A DNA stretch of 62,012 nt from Nitrospiraceae bacterium (GCA_003599025.1 QZIL01000073.1:1-62012), one strand, 5' to 3'. Shown: positions 8,756-17,590, counted from the first letter of the stretch. Notes: generated by a model from the sequence alone, not told the origin. A program made the numbers and translations.

Positions 8756-9607
8756 TTGGCAAAATACAATAAAATCCTGGTGGCAGTTGACGGATCTGAG
8801 GCAAGCAAAAGTGCACTTACAGAGTCTTTTAAACTTGCCTTTGACGGGAAAAAATGGCTGACCGTAGTAGCGATCAATCCTCCGTATCAGGGTGACCTTT
8901 CACTTGTCGGCATTGGCAACACAGGCAGCGTTCTGCAGGGCCCCGGGGAAAAAATACTTGCCGAGGTGCGGGAAATAGCCGAGGCAAATCAGGCGTCGAT
9001 AAAAACAAGGCTGGAAGAAGGCGAGCCCTATCTGAAAATAATTGAGGTCGCGGAAGAGGAAAGATGTGAACTGGTCGTGCTGGGCAGGCGGGGTAAAAGT
9101 CATCTTGAAAGGGCGCTGATGGGCAGCGTTACCGCGAGGGTAATTGGTCATTACCAGGGGAAGATAATCGTTGTACCGAGAGGGTCTTCCCTCGGATGGA
9201 AAAATATCCTCGTTGCAGCTGACGGTTCAAAAGACAGTGAAGATGCGATTGAAGAGGCCATTAATTATGCCAGGTCATATGACGGCTCTCTGTCCGTAGT
9301 CAACGCCGTTAGCGTAACAGATGAGTTCGAGGCCCTGGCCCCCGGCCTGCTGGATAAAATGATCGAGAAGGCAAAAACCTACCTTGAAGCCCTCAGAAAA
9401 AAGATAACAGATGCCGGGGTCAAGGCCGAGATATTCGTCAGACAGGGAGAGCCCTATAAAGTCATAACCGATCTTGCATTGCAGCTGAATGCGGACACAA
9501 TCGTGATGGGGACCCACGGCAGGACCGGGATCACAAGAATTTTCATGGGGAGTGTGACGGCAAGGGTCATCGGCCATGCCCGGTGTCCTGTACTCGTGGT
9601 GAAGTAA
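8756..9607 (+). CDS. Tandem-domain universal stress protein
   Basis: 283 residues from TTG 8756, preceded by GAGGGAG. Two UspA domains are fused: residues 1-140 (KILVAVDGSEAS to IIVVPRG) and 145-283 (NILVAADGSKDS to CPVLVVK). Domain 2 carries the full ATP-binding pattern G-x2-G-x9-G-S in GTHGRTGITRIFMGS. Domain 1 has GRRGKSHLERALMGS, which also fits. Members bind ATP and act in stress or energy-starvation adaptation. The gene lies between the FAEAGE gene and the CxxC kinase, probably in one transcript. Domain 1 is closest to the small USP at 16174, sharing GDLSLVG and a KTR-EEG-AEEERC pattern. Confidence 0.92.
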   Translation: MAKYNKILVAVDGSEASKSALTESFKLAFDGKKWLTVVAINPPYQGDLSLVGIGNTGSVLQGPGEKILAEVREIAEANQASIKTRLEEGEPYLKIIEVAEEERCELVVLGRRGKSHLERALMGSVTARVIGHYQGKIIVVPRGSSLGWKNILVAADGSKDSEDAIEEAINYARSYDGSLSVVNAVSVTDEFEALAPGLLDKMIEKAKTYLEALRKKITDAGVKAEIFVRQGEPYKVITDLALQLNADTIVMGTHGRTGITRIFMGSVTARVIGHARCPVLVVK

Positions 9608-9649
9608 AATTAAATTGCAGCTTTACATATCAGAACTTGTGCAGGCCGG

Positions 9650-11347
9650 ATGAACCTGAAGATCTGGCATAAGATGATTGTCGGTATCTCCATTCCGTCA
9701 CTGCTTGTTGTATTTGGAGGGCTTCTGAGTTATCAGTATCTGAATGATGTTAAAGACAGGCAGGGTTTTGTCCAGATAGCGGACAATCTCAAGGAAGAGA
9801 CGCTCGAAGTCAGGCGAAATGAAAAAAACTTTCTCCTCCACAAAAATGCTGAATACTACAATTACTGCAGGGACGCCATATACATATTGAACAATTCTGT
9901 CAGTCATGTGTCCGGGGAGATCGTTGAGGATATAGGGAAGCACGATTTTTTGCAGCTCGGCAGCTCAATCAGAAAATACTCCGGACTGATGGACGCCCTT
10001 TTAAAGAATTATGATGAAGAGAATGAAGTCATCGAATCAGTAAGGGAGGAAGGCCGTAAGCTCGAGACGTATATAACCCAAAAAGACCATGCCGCCGAAC
10101 TTTCAACGGACTTTATCCTTAACCTGAGACGACTGGAAAAAAATTATATGCTCTTTCGTGACAAAAATTCTTTTGACATGCTGGACAATGCCCTGTCACA
10201 ATTGAAAAACACAACGCCATTTTGTCTTAAGTGTACACAGTATATCAATGCGGTCCACGGCCTCTTTTCCAGTTACAAAAAAAGTGAAGAGCTGGTCAAT
10301 GAGCTGCAAATAGCGGGGAACAAACTTGAAGACATTACAAACAGGATAGCAGACAGAGAAAGGGAAGTAGTCAGGTCCTTTATTACATTGACACAGCGGC
10401 ACCTCCTTGTGGCTGTGCTTCTGCTCTGCATACTGGGCCCCTATTTCGTATATAAAACCGCCAAGATGATAGTTGCGCCGATTAAAAGACTTGACGATAT
10501 AACCAATAAAATATCGGAGGGGGACATATCCCTGAGGGCACCGATAAGGGAGCATGACGAGACATATTCCCTCGCTCTTTCGTTCAACAGAATGCTTGAC
10601 AACCTGCAGCTTACGCAGCAGTCTCTTGAGAGGAGCATGGAGCTCCTGCAGGAAAAACAGTCGCAGCTTGTGGAGTCAAAAAAACTCGCATCCATAGGTA
10701 CGCTTGCCTCGGGGGTAGCCCACGAGCTCAACAATCCCCTCAACAATATTTATACTACCGCGCAGAGGCTTATAAAAAAATCAGGAGACGAATGCGCACC
10801 ATATGTAAAGAAAGGCCTTGACGATATCTTCGGTCAGACCATGCGGGTAAAAAAAATAGTGGGAGACCTTCTTGAGTTTGCGAGAGGACGGGAGCCCCAG
10901 TTAAGAGAAGTGGAACTGAACGGCCTCATACTAAACGCATACAGGCAGCTTGGAAACAACGGGAGAATCGACAATGTTAAATTCACATTTGACTCTGCCT
11001 CAGACAGAATAATGACACTCGCCGACCCCGAGCAGCTGGAACAGGTCTTTATCAACCTGTTTGCCAATGCGATTGACGCCATGCCTGACCAGGGAATTTT
11101 GAAGGTGAATACGGAACCGGAAGGTTCCGTTGTAAAGATAAAGGTGTCCGACACAGGTGGCGGCATGTCCCGCGAAACGATTGACAAGATGTTCGAACCA
11201 TTCTTTACAACCAAGGACAGAGGCACAGGCCTGGGACTTGCCATCGTATTTAATATTATCCAGAAACATAACGGGGAAATTATTGCGGAAAGCAGTGAAG
11301 GACAGGGGACGACATTTTTCATTACATTGCCCGTGGAGAATTCATGA
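9650..11347 (+). CDS. Membrane histidine kinase with a periplasmic CxxC sensor (second copy)
   Basis: 565 residues, colinear with the kinase at 4834. It has TM1 near 9-29, sensor motifs VRRNEKNFLLHKN and LRRLEKNYMLFRD, C192-x2-C195 in TPFCLKCTQYIN, TM2 near 249-269, HAMP, H358 in GVAHELNNP, and G1/F/G2 boxes DTGGGM and FFTTKDRGTGLGL. It overlaps the next regulator by 4 bases (ATGA). The DHp and catalytic domains are closest to the 4834 kinase, so the whole kinase/regulator pair looks duplicated. It probably belongs to the operon starting at 8158, giving a feedback arrangement if its regulator acts there. Confidence 0.9.
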   Translation: MNLKIWHKMIVGISIPSLLVVFGGLLSYQYLNDVKDRQGFVQIADNLKEETLEVRRNEKNFLLHKNAEYYNYCRDAIYILNNSVSHVSGEIVEDIGKHDFLQLGSSIRKYSGLMDALLKNYDEENEVIESVREEGRKLETYITQKDHAAELSTDFILNLRRLEKNYMLFRDKNSFDMLDNALSQLKNTTPFCLKCTQYINAVHGLFSSYKKSEELVNELQIAGNKLEDITNRIADREREVVRSFITLTQRHLLVAVLLLCILGPYFVYKTAKMIVAPIKRLDDITNKISEGDISLRAPIREHDETYSLALSFNRMLDNLQLTQQSLERSMELLQEKQSQLVESKKLASIGTLASGVAHELNNPLNNIYTTAQRLIKKSGDECAPYVKKGLDDIFGQTMRVKKIVGDLLEFARGREPQLREVELNGLILNAYRQLGNNGRIDNVKFTFDSASDRIMTLADPEQLEQVFINLFANAIDAMPDQGILKVNTEPEGSVVKIKVSDTGGGMSRETIDKMFEPFFTTKDRGTGLGLAIVFNIIQKHNGEIIAESSEGQGTTFFITLPVENS

Positions 11348-12681
11348 TCATGAACTTAAGGATACTTGTCGCAGAGGATGAAGAAATAACATTGAACAAC
11401 ATCATAGACACATTGCATGAGGATGGCCACCATATTATTGCGGCCAAAGACGGCAGAGAGGCGCTGCAGAAGATAGGGACCGAACATTTTGACGTCCTCA
11501 TTACCGATATAAAGATGCCCCACATGAGCGGTATCGAGCTACTGGAAAAAGTGAACGAAAAGAAAATGGACACAGAGGTGATAATCATCACCGGCTTTGG
11601 CAGCATCGGCTCTGCAGTGGAGGCAATGAAGAAAGGTGCATACGATTATATTACAAAGCCTTTTGACCTGGACGAGCTGTCGCTCCGTGTAAGAAAAATA
11701 TTTGAGCAGAAGACGTTGAAGAAAGAGAACCTGGCACTAAAGGCATTCCTCGGCATGCACCGGGAAGTCCCGGTCATCGCAAAGAGCGGAAGCATGCAAA
11801 AGATACTGACTGTCGTAGAAGGTATGAGGGATTCCGACTGCAGCGTAATGCTCACCGGGGAAAGCGGTGTCGGTAAAAATCTCATAGCAAAGATAATTCA
11901 TTCCAGCAGCAGGAGAAAGGACAAGCCGATGCTGTCCATCAATTGTGCGACCCTGACAGAGGAGTTGCTTTCGAGTGAACTTTTCGGACATGAAAAAGGC
12001 GCATTCACAGGAGCGGTCATGACAAAGCAGGGACTTGTAGAAATCGCGGACACAGGCACTCTATTTCTTGATGAGATCTCCGAGTTGTCTCCGAATCTGC
12101 AGGCAAAGCTTCTGAAGGTAGTTGAGGAAGGCGAATTCTTCAGGGTCGGGGGAACAAGACCCTTAAGGGTCGACGTGAGATTCATCGCTGCTACAAACCA
12201 GGACGTAAAACGTCTCATCTCTGAAGCCAGATTCAGGGAGGACCTGTATTACAGACTTAATGTCATGGAGTTCAGCATCCCCCCTTTGAGAGAGCGGATT
12301 GATGATATAAGACCTTTGAGCTCATATTTCCTCCGGAAGCATCTTCCAAAGTCCGGAAAGAAGATATCAGGGTTCACAAAAGAGGCGATGGATATCCTTC
12401 TAAACTACAGCTTCCCCGGAAATGTAAGAGAACTTGAAAACATTGTTGAACGTGCAGTCATCCTGGAAAAAACTTCGCTGATTACTGCTGATAGTATCCC
12501 CCGCAGCATCCGTCTTCTTCAGATCGAAACCCTTGACCCGGAGAAACTGAAGACTGCTGACGAACTTGTCAAGGAATATGCTGAAAAAGTGCTTAAGATG
12601 TTGAGCGGCAACAGGACAAAGGCAGCAGAAGCGCTGGGCATATCGCGGACAAGCCTGTGGAAGATATTGAAAGAAGAGTAA
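11344..12681 (+). CDS. NtrC-family sigma-54-dependent response regulator (second copy)
   Basis: 445 residues. The start could be ATG 11344 (coupled to the kinase stop) or ATG 11350 (MNLRILVAEDEE). The receiver has phosphoacceptor D55 in ITDIKMPHMSG. The AAA+ domain has GESGVGKN as Walker A and an intact GAFTGA loop in ELFGHEKGAFTGA. The C-terminal HTH ends NRTKAAEALGISRTSLWKIL, nearly identical in its recognition helix to the 6552 regulator, so the two may bind overlapping sites. It is last in its operon. Confidence 0.92.
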   Translation: MIMNLRILVAEDEEITLNNIIDTLHEDGHHIIAAKDGREALQKIGTEHFDVLITDIKMPHMSGIELLEKVNEKKMDTEVIIITGFGSIGSAVEAMKKGAYDYITKPFDLDELSLRVRKIFEQKTLKKENLALKAFLGMHREVPVIAKSGSMQKILTVVEGMRDSDCSVMLTGESGVGKNLIAKIIHSSSRRKDKPMLSINCATLTEELLSSELFGHEKGAFTGAVMTKQGLVEIADTGTLFLDEISELSPNLQAKLLKVVEEGEFFRVGGTRPLRVDVRFIAATNQDVKRLISEARFREDLYYRLNVMEFSIPPLRERIDDIRPLSSYFLRKHLPKSGKKISGFTKEAMDILLNYSFPGNVRELENIVERAVILEKTSLITADSIPRSIRLLQIETLDPEKLKTADELVKEYAEKVLKMLSGNRTKAAEALGISRTSLWKILKEE

Positions 12682-12808
12682 GTGTTAACACCGTTTAAAT
12701 TCTTAACAATTCATAAATCCTATAATTTCTTTTACGCATTCCCTTTTTAAATCAGCAGATTACCAGCCGTTACATGCCGGGAAATTATCCCAAACAGCTC
12801 CTGCCTGC

Positions 12809-12832
12809 TGTTCATATTCTTAACGCTTATTT
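12809..12832 (+). promoter_or_regulatory. Candidate enhancer (UAS), third copy
   Basis: TGTTCATATTCTTAACGCTT plus ATTT matches the core of the elements at 16981 (TGTTCATATTTGAAACACTG) and 8089. It lies 66 bases upstream of the sigma-54 site at 12875. Confidence 0.55.
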
Positions 12833-12874
12833 CAACCTCATTATTTTTCCTTTTAAATTCAGCCTGTTCTAATA

Positions 12875-12889
12875 TGGCATGACTAATGC
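12875..12889 (+). promoter_or_regulatory. Sigma-54 promoter for the FAEAGE/TauE operon
   Basis: TGGCATG-N4-ATGC: the GG and GC dinucleotides at -24 and -12 are correctly spaced, with one mismatch in each box. It lies 31 bases before ATG 12921. Confidence 0.7.
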
Positions 12890-12920
12890 TTTATAAAGGG
12901 CACAACTCAGGAGGGTGAAG

Positions 12921-13400
12921 ATGGGAAGACAATTATTATTCGTAACTTATCAAAATGAAGACTTTGATGAAGGCCTTTCTTATGCAGTTGATCTTGCAAA
13001 GACATTGGACAAAGATTTGACCATCTTAATGGCCCAAAAAAAGGGGATCATGAAAAGGCTTGAAGACGTCATGTCAGCTGTCACTTTTGCGGGTGCAGGT
13101 GAACACGAGACAGCAAGGGTAATTTTATCAGGGAAGATCGAAAGTGGATCATTAGAAAAACTCAACCTGCTGACTGAGAAATTTCAAAATGAGGGTGTCA
13201 CTACAAAAGTATATATAGTGGGACTGGACGCGGTATCAGCCATAAAAGACTTTCTCAGGCAGAAAAATTCCGTTGATATGGTATTGCTGAGTCCTGGCGT
13301 AACAGACAACGGAAACATAAAGTTGAGTGAATTACAGAAGCTCGGGAGAAGTGCTTCAAAACCGGTGGTGACAATGTCAAAGCAGGTTTATGCTGCTTAG
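12921..13400 (+). CDS. USP-like protein with an internal FAEAGE motif
   Basis: 159 residues. I choose ATG 12921 (MGRQLLFVTY) rather than GTG 12915, because CAGGAGGG ends just before it and the paralogue at 17105 starts MRERLLFVT. The fold reads as USP-like: strand LLFVTYQ, helix DFDEGLSYAVDLAKTL, strand LTILMAQ. The FAEAGE-type helix pair (KRLEDVMSAVTFAGAGEHETARVI, near 37-60) is inserted after the second strand. The remaining strands end in KPVVTMSK. The ATP-binding signature is not conserved. It heads an operon with a TauE exporter, a membrane partner and two USPs, under a sigma-54 promoter. Confidence 0.82.
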   Translation: MGRQLLFVTYQNEDFDEGLSYAVDLAKTLDKDLTILMAQKKGIMKRLEDVMSAVTFAGAGEHETARVILSGKIESGSLEKLNLLTEKFQNEGVTTKVYIVGLDAVSAIKDFLRQKNSVDMVLLSPGVTDNGNIKLSELQKLGRSASKPVVTMSKQVYAA

Positions 13401-13428
13401 AAATAATTTATATCGAGGAGATGGCTAG

Positions 13429-14355
13429 ATGAATTATATGTACCTTTACTTACCTGTTGCACTAACAAGTATTAATATTATGATCCCGGTCGGGCTCGGT
13501 CTGCTTGTCGGTCTTCTGTCAGGACTTTTCGGGGTGGGCGGAGGCTTTTTATTGACACCGCTTCTGATAATGTTCGGGATCCCGTCTACTGTTGCCGCGG
13601 CCACGGATTCCAACCAGATTGTTGCCGCATCAACGTCCGGGACATATGCCCACTGGAAGGTGGGCAATGTGGATTTCAAGATGGGCCTTTATCTGCTCAT
13701 CGGTGGTTTTATCGGGGGGCTTGGCGGAGTGCAGCTTATCAAGGTCCTGAAAGCTACAGGCAATGCAGACTTCGTTATAAAGATGACATATGTGCTCATG
13801 CTCGGGATTGTCGGCACATACATGCTGGTTGAAAGCCTCAACAGTGTTAAAAAAAATAAGACCGCAGAGGTCAGGACCGAAAAAGAGACAGCACTGACAA
13901 GGTTCCTCAAAACACTCCCATTGCAGACTCATTTTGAAAAATCGGGGGTCACCCATTCCCTGCTGCTCCCCGTCATATTCGGCGGCTTTGTAGGAGTACT
14001 TGCGGCGATCATGGGAGTAGGCGGAGGTTTCCTGATGGTGCCGGTAATGGTCTACATCCTGAGAATGCCGATGCATGTTGTAGTAGGCACGAGCCTCTTT
14101 CAGATATTGTTTAACTGCATAGAGGTAACGTTCCTTCAGGCCTATACAAACCACAGCGTCGACTTTATCCTTGCCGTTCTGCTCCTTGTGGGCTCTACAG
14201 TCGGGGCGCAGGTCGGAGCGGTATTCGGCAGGAAGCTCAAGGGCGAGCAGCTGAAGATAATTCTTGCCGTGATAGTACTTGCCGTAACAGTAAAAATAGT
14301 CTTTGATCTTACATTAACACCATCACTTTTATTGACACACGGAGGGGGCCACTAA
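13429..14355 (+). CDS. TauE/SafE-family anion exporter
   Basis: 308 residues with about eight membrane helices in two inverted halves. Each half has the family's glycine-rich loop: LLSGLFGVGGGFLLTPLLI near the start and ALAAIMGVGGGFLMVP-like in the second half. A hydrophilic central loop separates the halves. TauE/SafE proteins export sulfite, sulfoacetate or related organosulfur anions. GAGGAG precedes ATG 13429. It ends one base before the next gene, a TauE-associated membrane protein, which supports co-function. Paralogues are at 18085 and 55281. Substrate inferred from family only. Confidence 0.9.
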   Translation: MNYMYLYLPVALTSINIMIPVGLGLLVGLLSGLFGVGGGFLLTPLLIMFGIPSTVAAATDSNQIVAASTSGTYAHWKVGNVDFKMGLYLLIGGFIGGLGGVQLIKVLKATGNADFVIKMTYVLMLGIVGTYMLVESLNSVKKNKTAEVRTEKETALTRFLKTLPLQTHFEKSGVTHSLLLPVIFGGFVGVLAAIMGVGGGFLMVPVMVYILRMPMHVVVGTSLFQILFNCIEVTFLQAYTNHSVDFILAVLLLVGSTVGAQVGAVFGRKLKGEQLKIILAVIVLAVTVKIVFDLTLTPSLLLTHGGGH

Positions 14356-14356
14356 G

Positions 14357-15160
14357 ATGAAAATACTATCTAAAATTATTATGGTAATTTTAAACCTTGC
14401 AGCATTGCCGGGGATATTCATTCTCGGGCTGCTTATTTTTACAGCTAATGCAAATGCTGAACTGACTGCAAAGGCCAATCATGACCACATCAAGATAGAC
14501 TTTTTCTATCACGGAAGCACTGTTAGTGTAAGAGGCACGTCAGACCCGGGTACAGACCTGATTATAAAGATCACCTCTGCTGACGGTCATGAGTCTTTAA
14601 AACAGAAGGGGAAGGTCGGGGGGCTTCTGTGGATGAATACAGGCACCCTGAATTTCGAACATGTGCCTAACATCTATTCCATACACAGCACGAAAAAGAT
14701 ACAAGACATACTGAATCAGGAAGAAGCACTCAAATACGTAATCGGTTATCCAGCCCTTGAGAATCATGTCGAAATAGAACCTGTTGAAAATGACTCGGAA
14801 CGGGACACTTGGTTCAAAGAATTCATCAGGTTCAAGGAATCTTCCAATTTGTACACGACTTCTGAGGGAAAGATAAGCACTACGTTAAAAGACGGCAGAC
14901 AATCCTATTATATCCTGACGACCTGGCCTTATCAGGCCCCTCCGGGCGATTATCTCGCCACTGTTTACTCAGTAAAAGACGGAAAGGTCATTGAGACAGC
15001 AGAGTCTAAGGTAAAGGTAGAACAGGTCGGCATCGTAAGTCTCCTCGCCGGCATGGCAAAAAACAAAGGTGCCTTATACGGACTCATATCCATACTTGTC
15101 GCCTTGTCCGCTGGTTTCGGAGTCGGTCTTATATTCAGAAAGGGTGGAGGCGCGCATTAA
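14357..15160 (+). CDS. TauE-associated transmembrane protein (TIGR02186/Alph_Pro_TM type)
   Basis: 267 residues. An N-terminal signal/anchor helix (about 8-34) ends in ANANAE. A periplasmic beta-rich domain contains the family-like opening DHIKIDFFYHGSTVSVRG. A C-terminal membrane helix (about 237-257) is followed by the basic tail RKGGGAH. Proteins of this family typically sit next to TauE exporters, and here it starts one base after TauE. The role is unassigned; it may be a periplasmic partner of the exporter. The family assignment is from memory of its layout and opening motif. Confidence 0.75.
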   Translation: MKILSKIIMVILNLAALPGIFILGLLIFTANANAELTAKANHDHIKIDFFYHGSTVSVRGTSDPGTDLIIKITSADGHESLKQKGKVGGLLWMNTGTLNFEHVPNIYSIHSTKKIQDILNQEEALKYVIGYPALENHVEIEPVENDSERDTWFKEFIRFKESSNLYTTSEGKISTTLKDGRQSYYILTTWPYQAPPGDYLATVYSVKDGKVIETAESKVKVEQVGIVSLLAGMAKNKGALYGLISILVALSAGFGVGLIFRKGGGAH

Positions 15161-15190
15161 TGAGGACCTGTTTGTTAAATATGACTGCTC

Positions 15191-15225
15191 GTCATTCCCG
15201 CAGTCTGTTGAGCGGGAATCCAGGA
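15191..15225. repeat. Partial GTCATTCC-type repeat
   Basis: GTCATTCCCG, a short spacer and CGGGAATCCAGG form one arm of the dispersed palindrome family. It lies in the 149-base gap between the TauE partner and the tandem USP. Confidence 0.6.
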
Positions 15226-15309
15226 AAATCGAAGTTGATTGAGGAATTTGATAATGATTAATGAAATACAGGATGCCGTCCGCCACAGTACAGGGGGGGC
15301 AAGAAAAGC

Positions 15310-16167
15310 ATGTACGAATCGATAATTGTCGGTATCGACAGCTCGGAGTTCAGCAGGGCAGCGGTAATAGAGGTATCAAACTGGATAAAACGCCACGGCG
15401 GGAAGGCCGCCCTGGTCAACGGCGTATTCTTTGACCAGGAGGAATTCGGCAACGCTCCCGAAATACTGGATAAACGTGTCCGCCTGGGCAAAAAGATCTG
15501 TGATCAGACCAGGGACATGGTCAGGTCCGAATTTGGCATAGATATGGATTGCCTTGTGTCCGAGGGAGAGCCTCCTGAAGTAATAACAAATGCAGCACAC
15601 GAGCGATCAGCAGACCTTATAGTCATGGGGACCTACGGCAGAAGAGGTTTTAAAAGGAGGCTCTTGGGCAGCGTCACATCAGACGTGATCGTGAACTCGC
15701 CCTGTGATGTGCTGGTTGTGAAAAAGCCGTGCAGCGAATGTACCGGGGAATACAAGTCCATCCTGGTCCCGTTTGATGGCTCGGTCTTCAGTCAGAAAGC
15801 ACTCAACCGGGCATCTCAGCTGGCCGGGATTGCCGGAGCTGAGATAACGGTACTATACGTAATTCCGCGTTATGAGGAAATGCTTGGTTTTTATAAGAGC
15901 GAATCAATAAAGAAACGCCTTCGGGATGAAGCGCAGAAAATACTGGATACAAGCGTCAGGATCGCTTCTAAGGAAAAGGCATCAGTAAAGACCGAAGTTC
16001 TGGAGGGACAGGCCGCAGATCAGGCTGTTAAAGCAGCCGGGAGATTAAAAAACGATTTGATAATTATGGGAAGCCACGGATACCGGGGCGTAAACAGGGC
16101 GATTATCGGAAGCACTGCCGAGAGGGTGATCATAAACGCCCCCTGCCCTATATTGATAGCGAGGTAA
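15310..16167 (+). CDS. Tandem-domain universal stress protein
   Basis: 285 residues, two UspA domains. Domain 1 (1-137) ends with GTYGRRGFKRRLLGS then CDVLVVKK. Domain 2 (145-285) has GSHGYRGVNRAIIGS then CPILIAR. Both carry the G-x2-G-x9-G-S ATP-binding signature. A CSEC-type pair (CSEC near 141-144) lies in the linker between domains. AGGGGGGCAAG precedes ATG 15310. It continues the TauE operon after a repeat-containing gap and is followed 6 bases later by another USP gene. Confidence 0.9.
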   Translation: MYESIIVGIDSSEFSRAAVIEVSNWIKRHGGKAALVNGVFFDQEEFGNAPEILDKRVRLGKKICDQTRDMVRSEFGIDMDCLVSEGEPPEVITNAAHERSADLIVMGTYGRRGFKRRLLGSVTSDVIVNSPCDVLVVKKPCSECTGEYKSILVPFDGSVFSQKALNRASQLAGIAGAEITVLYVIPRYEEMLGFYKSESIKKRLRDEAQKILDTSVRIASKEKASVKTEVLEGQAADQAVKAAGRLKNDLIIMGSHGYRGVNRAIIGSTAERVIINAPCPILIAR

Positions 16168-16173
16168 TAACAG

Positions 16174-16593
16174 ATGAAAGGTTACAGAAAAATATTAATC
16201 GCGGTAAACGGTTCAAAGGACGTTATCAGACAGGGACTGCAACTCGCGTGTGATGAAAAATGCTGGGTCACGGTAGTCAAGGTCCTTCCCCCGAATGAAG
16301 GTGATTTGAGTCTTGTCGGGGTCAGGAATATTGAGGACGTGCTGAACAGCAATTGCCGTAAAGAGATCTCAGAAATAACTTCGGTTGCAGACAGCGAAGG
16401 CGCCCTGATAAAGACCAGGATCGAGGAAGGGGCCATTCACGAAAAGATCGTTAAAGTTGCAGAAGAAGAAAGATGCGACATAATAATAATGGGTGCAAAA
16501 AAACGAAACTGGATCAGAAAGCTTTTTGGAGACAAGGTAATTGAAAAAGTTATTAATCTTGCACCCTGCCCCGTGTATATAGTAGGAGCGTAG
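16174..16593 (+). CDS. Single-domain USP-like protein with a degenerate nucleotide site
   Basis: 139 residues with USP order: KILIAVNGSKD, then WVTVVKVLPP, KTRIEEG, CDIIIMGAKK and CPVYIVG. It resembles the first half of the 8756 protein. The ATP-binding pattern is lost: where G-x2-G-x9-G-S is expected it reads GAKKRNWIRKLFGDKV, without the second glycine and the G-S. It probably no longer binds ATP, or pairs with another USP. Last gene of the operon. Confidence 0.85.
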   Translation: MKGYRKILIAVNGSKDVIRQGLQLACDEKCWVTVVKVLPPNEGDLSLVGVRNIEDVLNSNCRKEISEITSVADSEGALIKTRIEEGAIHEKIVKVAEEERCDIIIMGAKKRNWIRKLFGDKVIEKVINLAPCPVYIVGA

Positions 16594-16970
16594 CAATCTT
16601 TAGACGTCCATCAGTAAAACCAAATTAAAGCGTTTGATCACCCTGTTCAAACGTTCATGCTCGGTATGGCAGAGAGACTGAATTACGACATCGCAGCGCC
16701 CAATGTCATCCCTATGGGTAATCGTCTCTTCTCTTCCCCTCAGGACAGGATCAAGTATGGATTCAGTACAAGTGCGTAAAAAAAGCTGCAGCCTTTAAGT
16801 CAAAGGGCTCAGAAAAAAACATCTATCTTAGCCACACAGTGCGATCCAGCGACATCAGCAGGACGTTTAATGAGTATTGCTCTCAGGGTAACCAGGTTTT
16901 TCAACGCCTTCATTATCTAAGTTCTGTTCCCTGATTTATCAGATAAGCCTGACATTTGATGATTCGCATC
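16594..16970. other. Gene-free stretch with a hairpin
   Basis: CGTTTGA (16631-16637) and TCAAACG (16647-16653) form a 7-bp stem shortly after the USP gene. It may end that transcript, although no T-run follows. A 37-codon frame at 16666-16779 has no ribosome binding site and no recognised similarity. Otherwise I see nothing. Confidence 0.4.
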
Positions 16971-17004
16971 TGTTCACCCTTGTTCATATTTGAAACACTG
17001 ATTT
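16971..17004 (+). promoter_or_regulatory. Candidate enhancer (UAS), best copy
   Basis: TGTTCA-N4-TGTTCAT-N2-TTGAAACACT followed by GATTT. TGTTCA and TGAAACA are imperfect inverted halves. The core lies 70 bases upstream of the sigma-54 site at 17051, matching the spacing at 8089/8158. Confidence 0.65.
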
Positions 17005-17050
17005 TTCCGAGTGTCTCCAAATTATCTTTATTAATCAATTAGTTTAATAT

Positions 17051-17065
17051 TGGCACGCCATTTGA
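17051..17065 (+). promoter_or_regulatory. Sigma-54 promoter for the second FAEAGE/TauE operon
   Basis: TGGCACG-N4-TTGA, preceded by T. The -24 box is perfect and the -12 box is the local TTGA variant. It lies 39 bases before ATG 17105. Confidence 0.85.
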
Positions 17066-17104
17066 TCTTACAGAGATAAAAGATCAGGAAAGGAAGACAC
17101 CAGC

Positions 17105-17590
17105 ATGAGAGAAAGACTTTTATTCGTAACAAAAGGAGGTGAGAACTTTGAAGAAGGATTCTCTTATGTAGCTGAACTGGCAAAGACGCTTAAGGCGGGA
17201 ATATCGATATTGCTGGTTTGTGACAAACGGTCAAGAGATACGTATGAAGATTTTATGAGTGCTGCAGTGTTTGCGCAGGCCGGTGAATTCAAAACTGCGA
17301 AAGAGCTGTTGCATGAGCAGGAAATTGAACTGGAGGCAGAAGCAGACAGCATGCTCAAAGGACTCTTATTGAAGTACGGAGAAATCGCCGGTGATATTAA
17401 TTGCCGTATAGCTATCGGTGATGCACTCTCTTCTATAAAAGAGTATCTGAAAAACAGACCCAATATCGATATGGTCCTTATAAGCCCGAGTCTTTCAAAA
17501 AGCAGTCAGACAATAGATCTGAAGAACTTAATCAGAAAAATATCAAAACCTGTAGTCACTATCTCGCAGCCCCTTCAGGCCGGAGCATAG
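17105..17590 (+). CDS. USP-like protein with an internal FAEAGE motif (second copy)
   Basis: 161 residues with the same architecture as the 12921 protein. It has strand LLFVTKGG, helix NFEEGFSYVAELAKTL and strand ISILLVC, then the inserted motif YEDFMSAAVFAQAGEFKTAKELLHEQE (near 42-68; key FAQAGE). USP-like strands follow, ending KPVVTISQ. The nucleotide-binding signature is absent. It is first in a sigma-54 operon with a 57-residue FAEAGE protein, a small membrane protein and a TauE exporter. Confidence 0.82.
   Translation: MRERLLFVTKGGENFEEGFSYVAELAKTLKAGISILLVCDKRSRDTYEDFMSAAVFAQAGEFKTAKELLHEQEIELEAEADSMLKGLLLKYGEIAGDINCRIAIGDALSSIKEYLKNRPNIDMVLISPSLSKSSQTIDLKNLIRKISKPVVTISQPLQAGA

Noticed and set aside
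16666-16779. 37-codon open frame in the gap before the 17105 operon
   Set aside because: No ribosome binding site, no recognisable similarity and no hydrophobic or motif signature.
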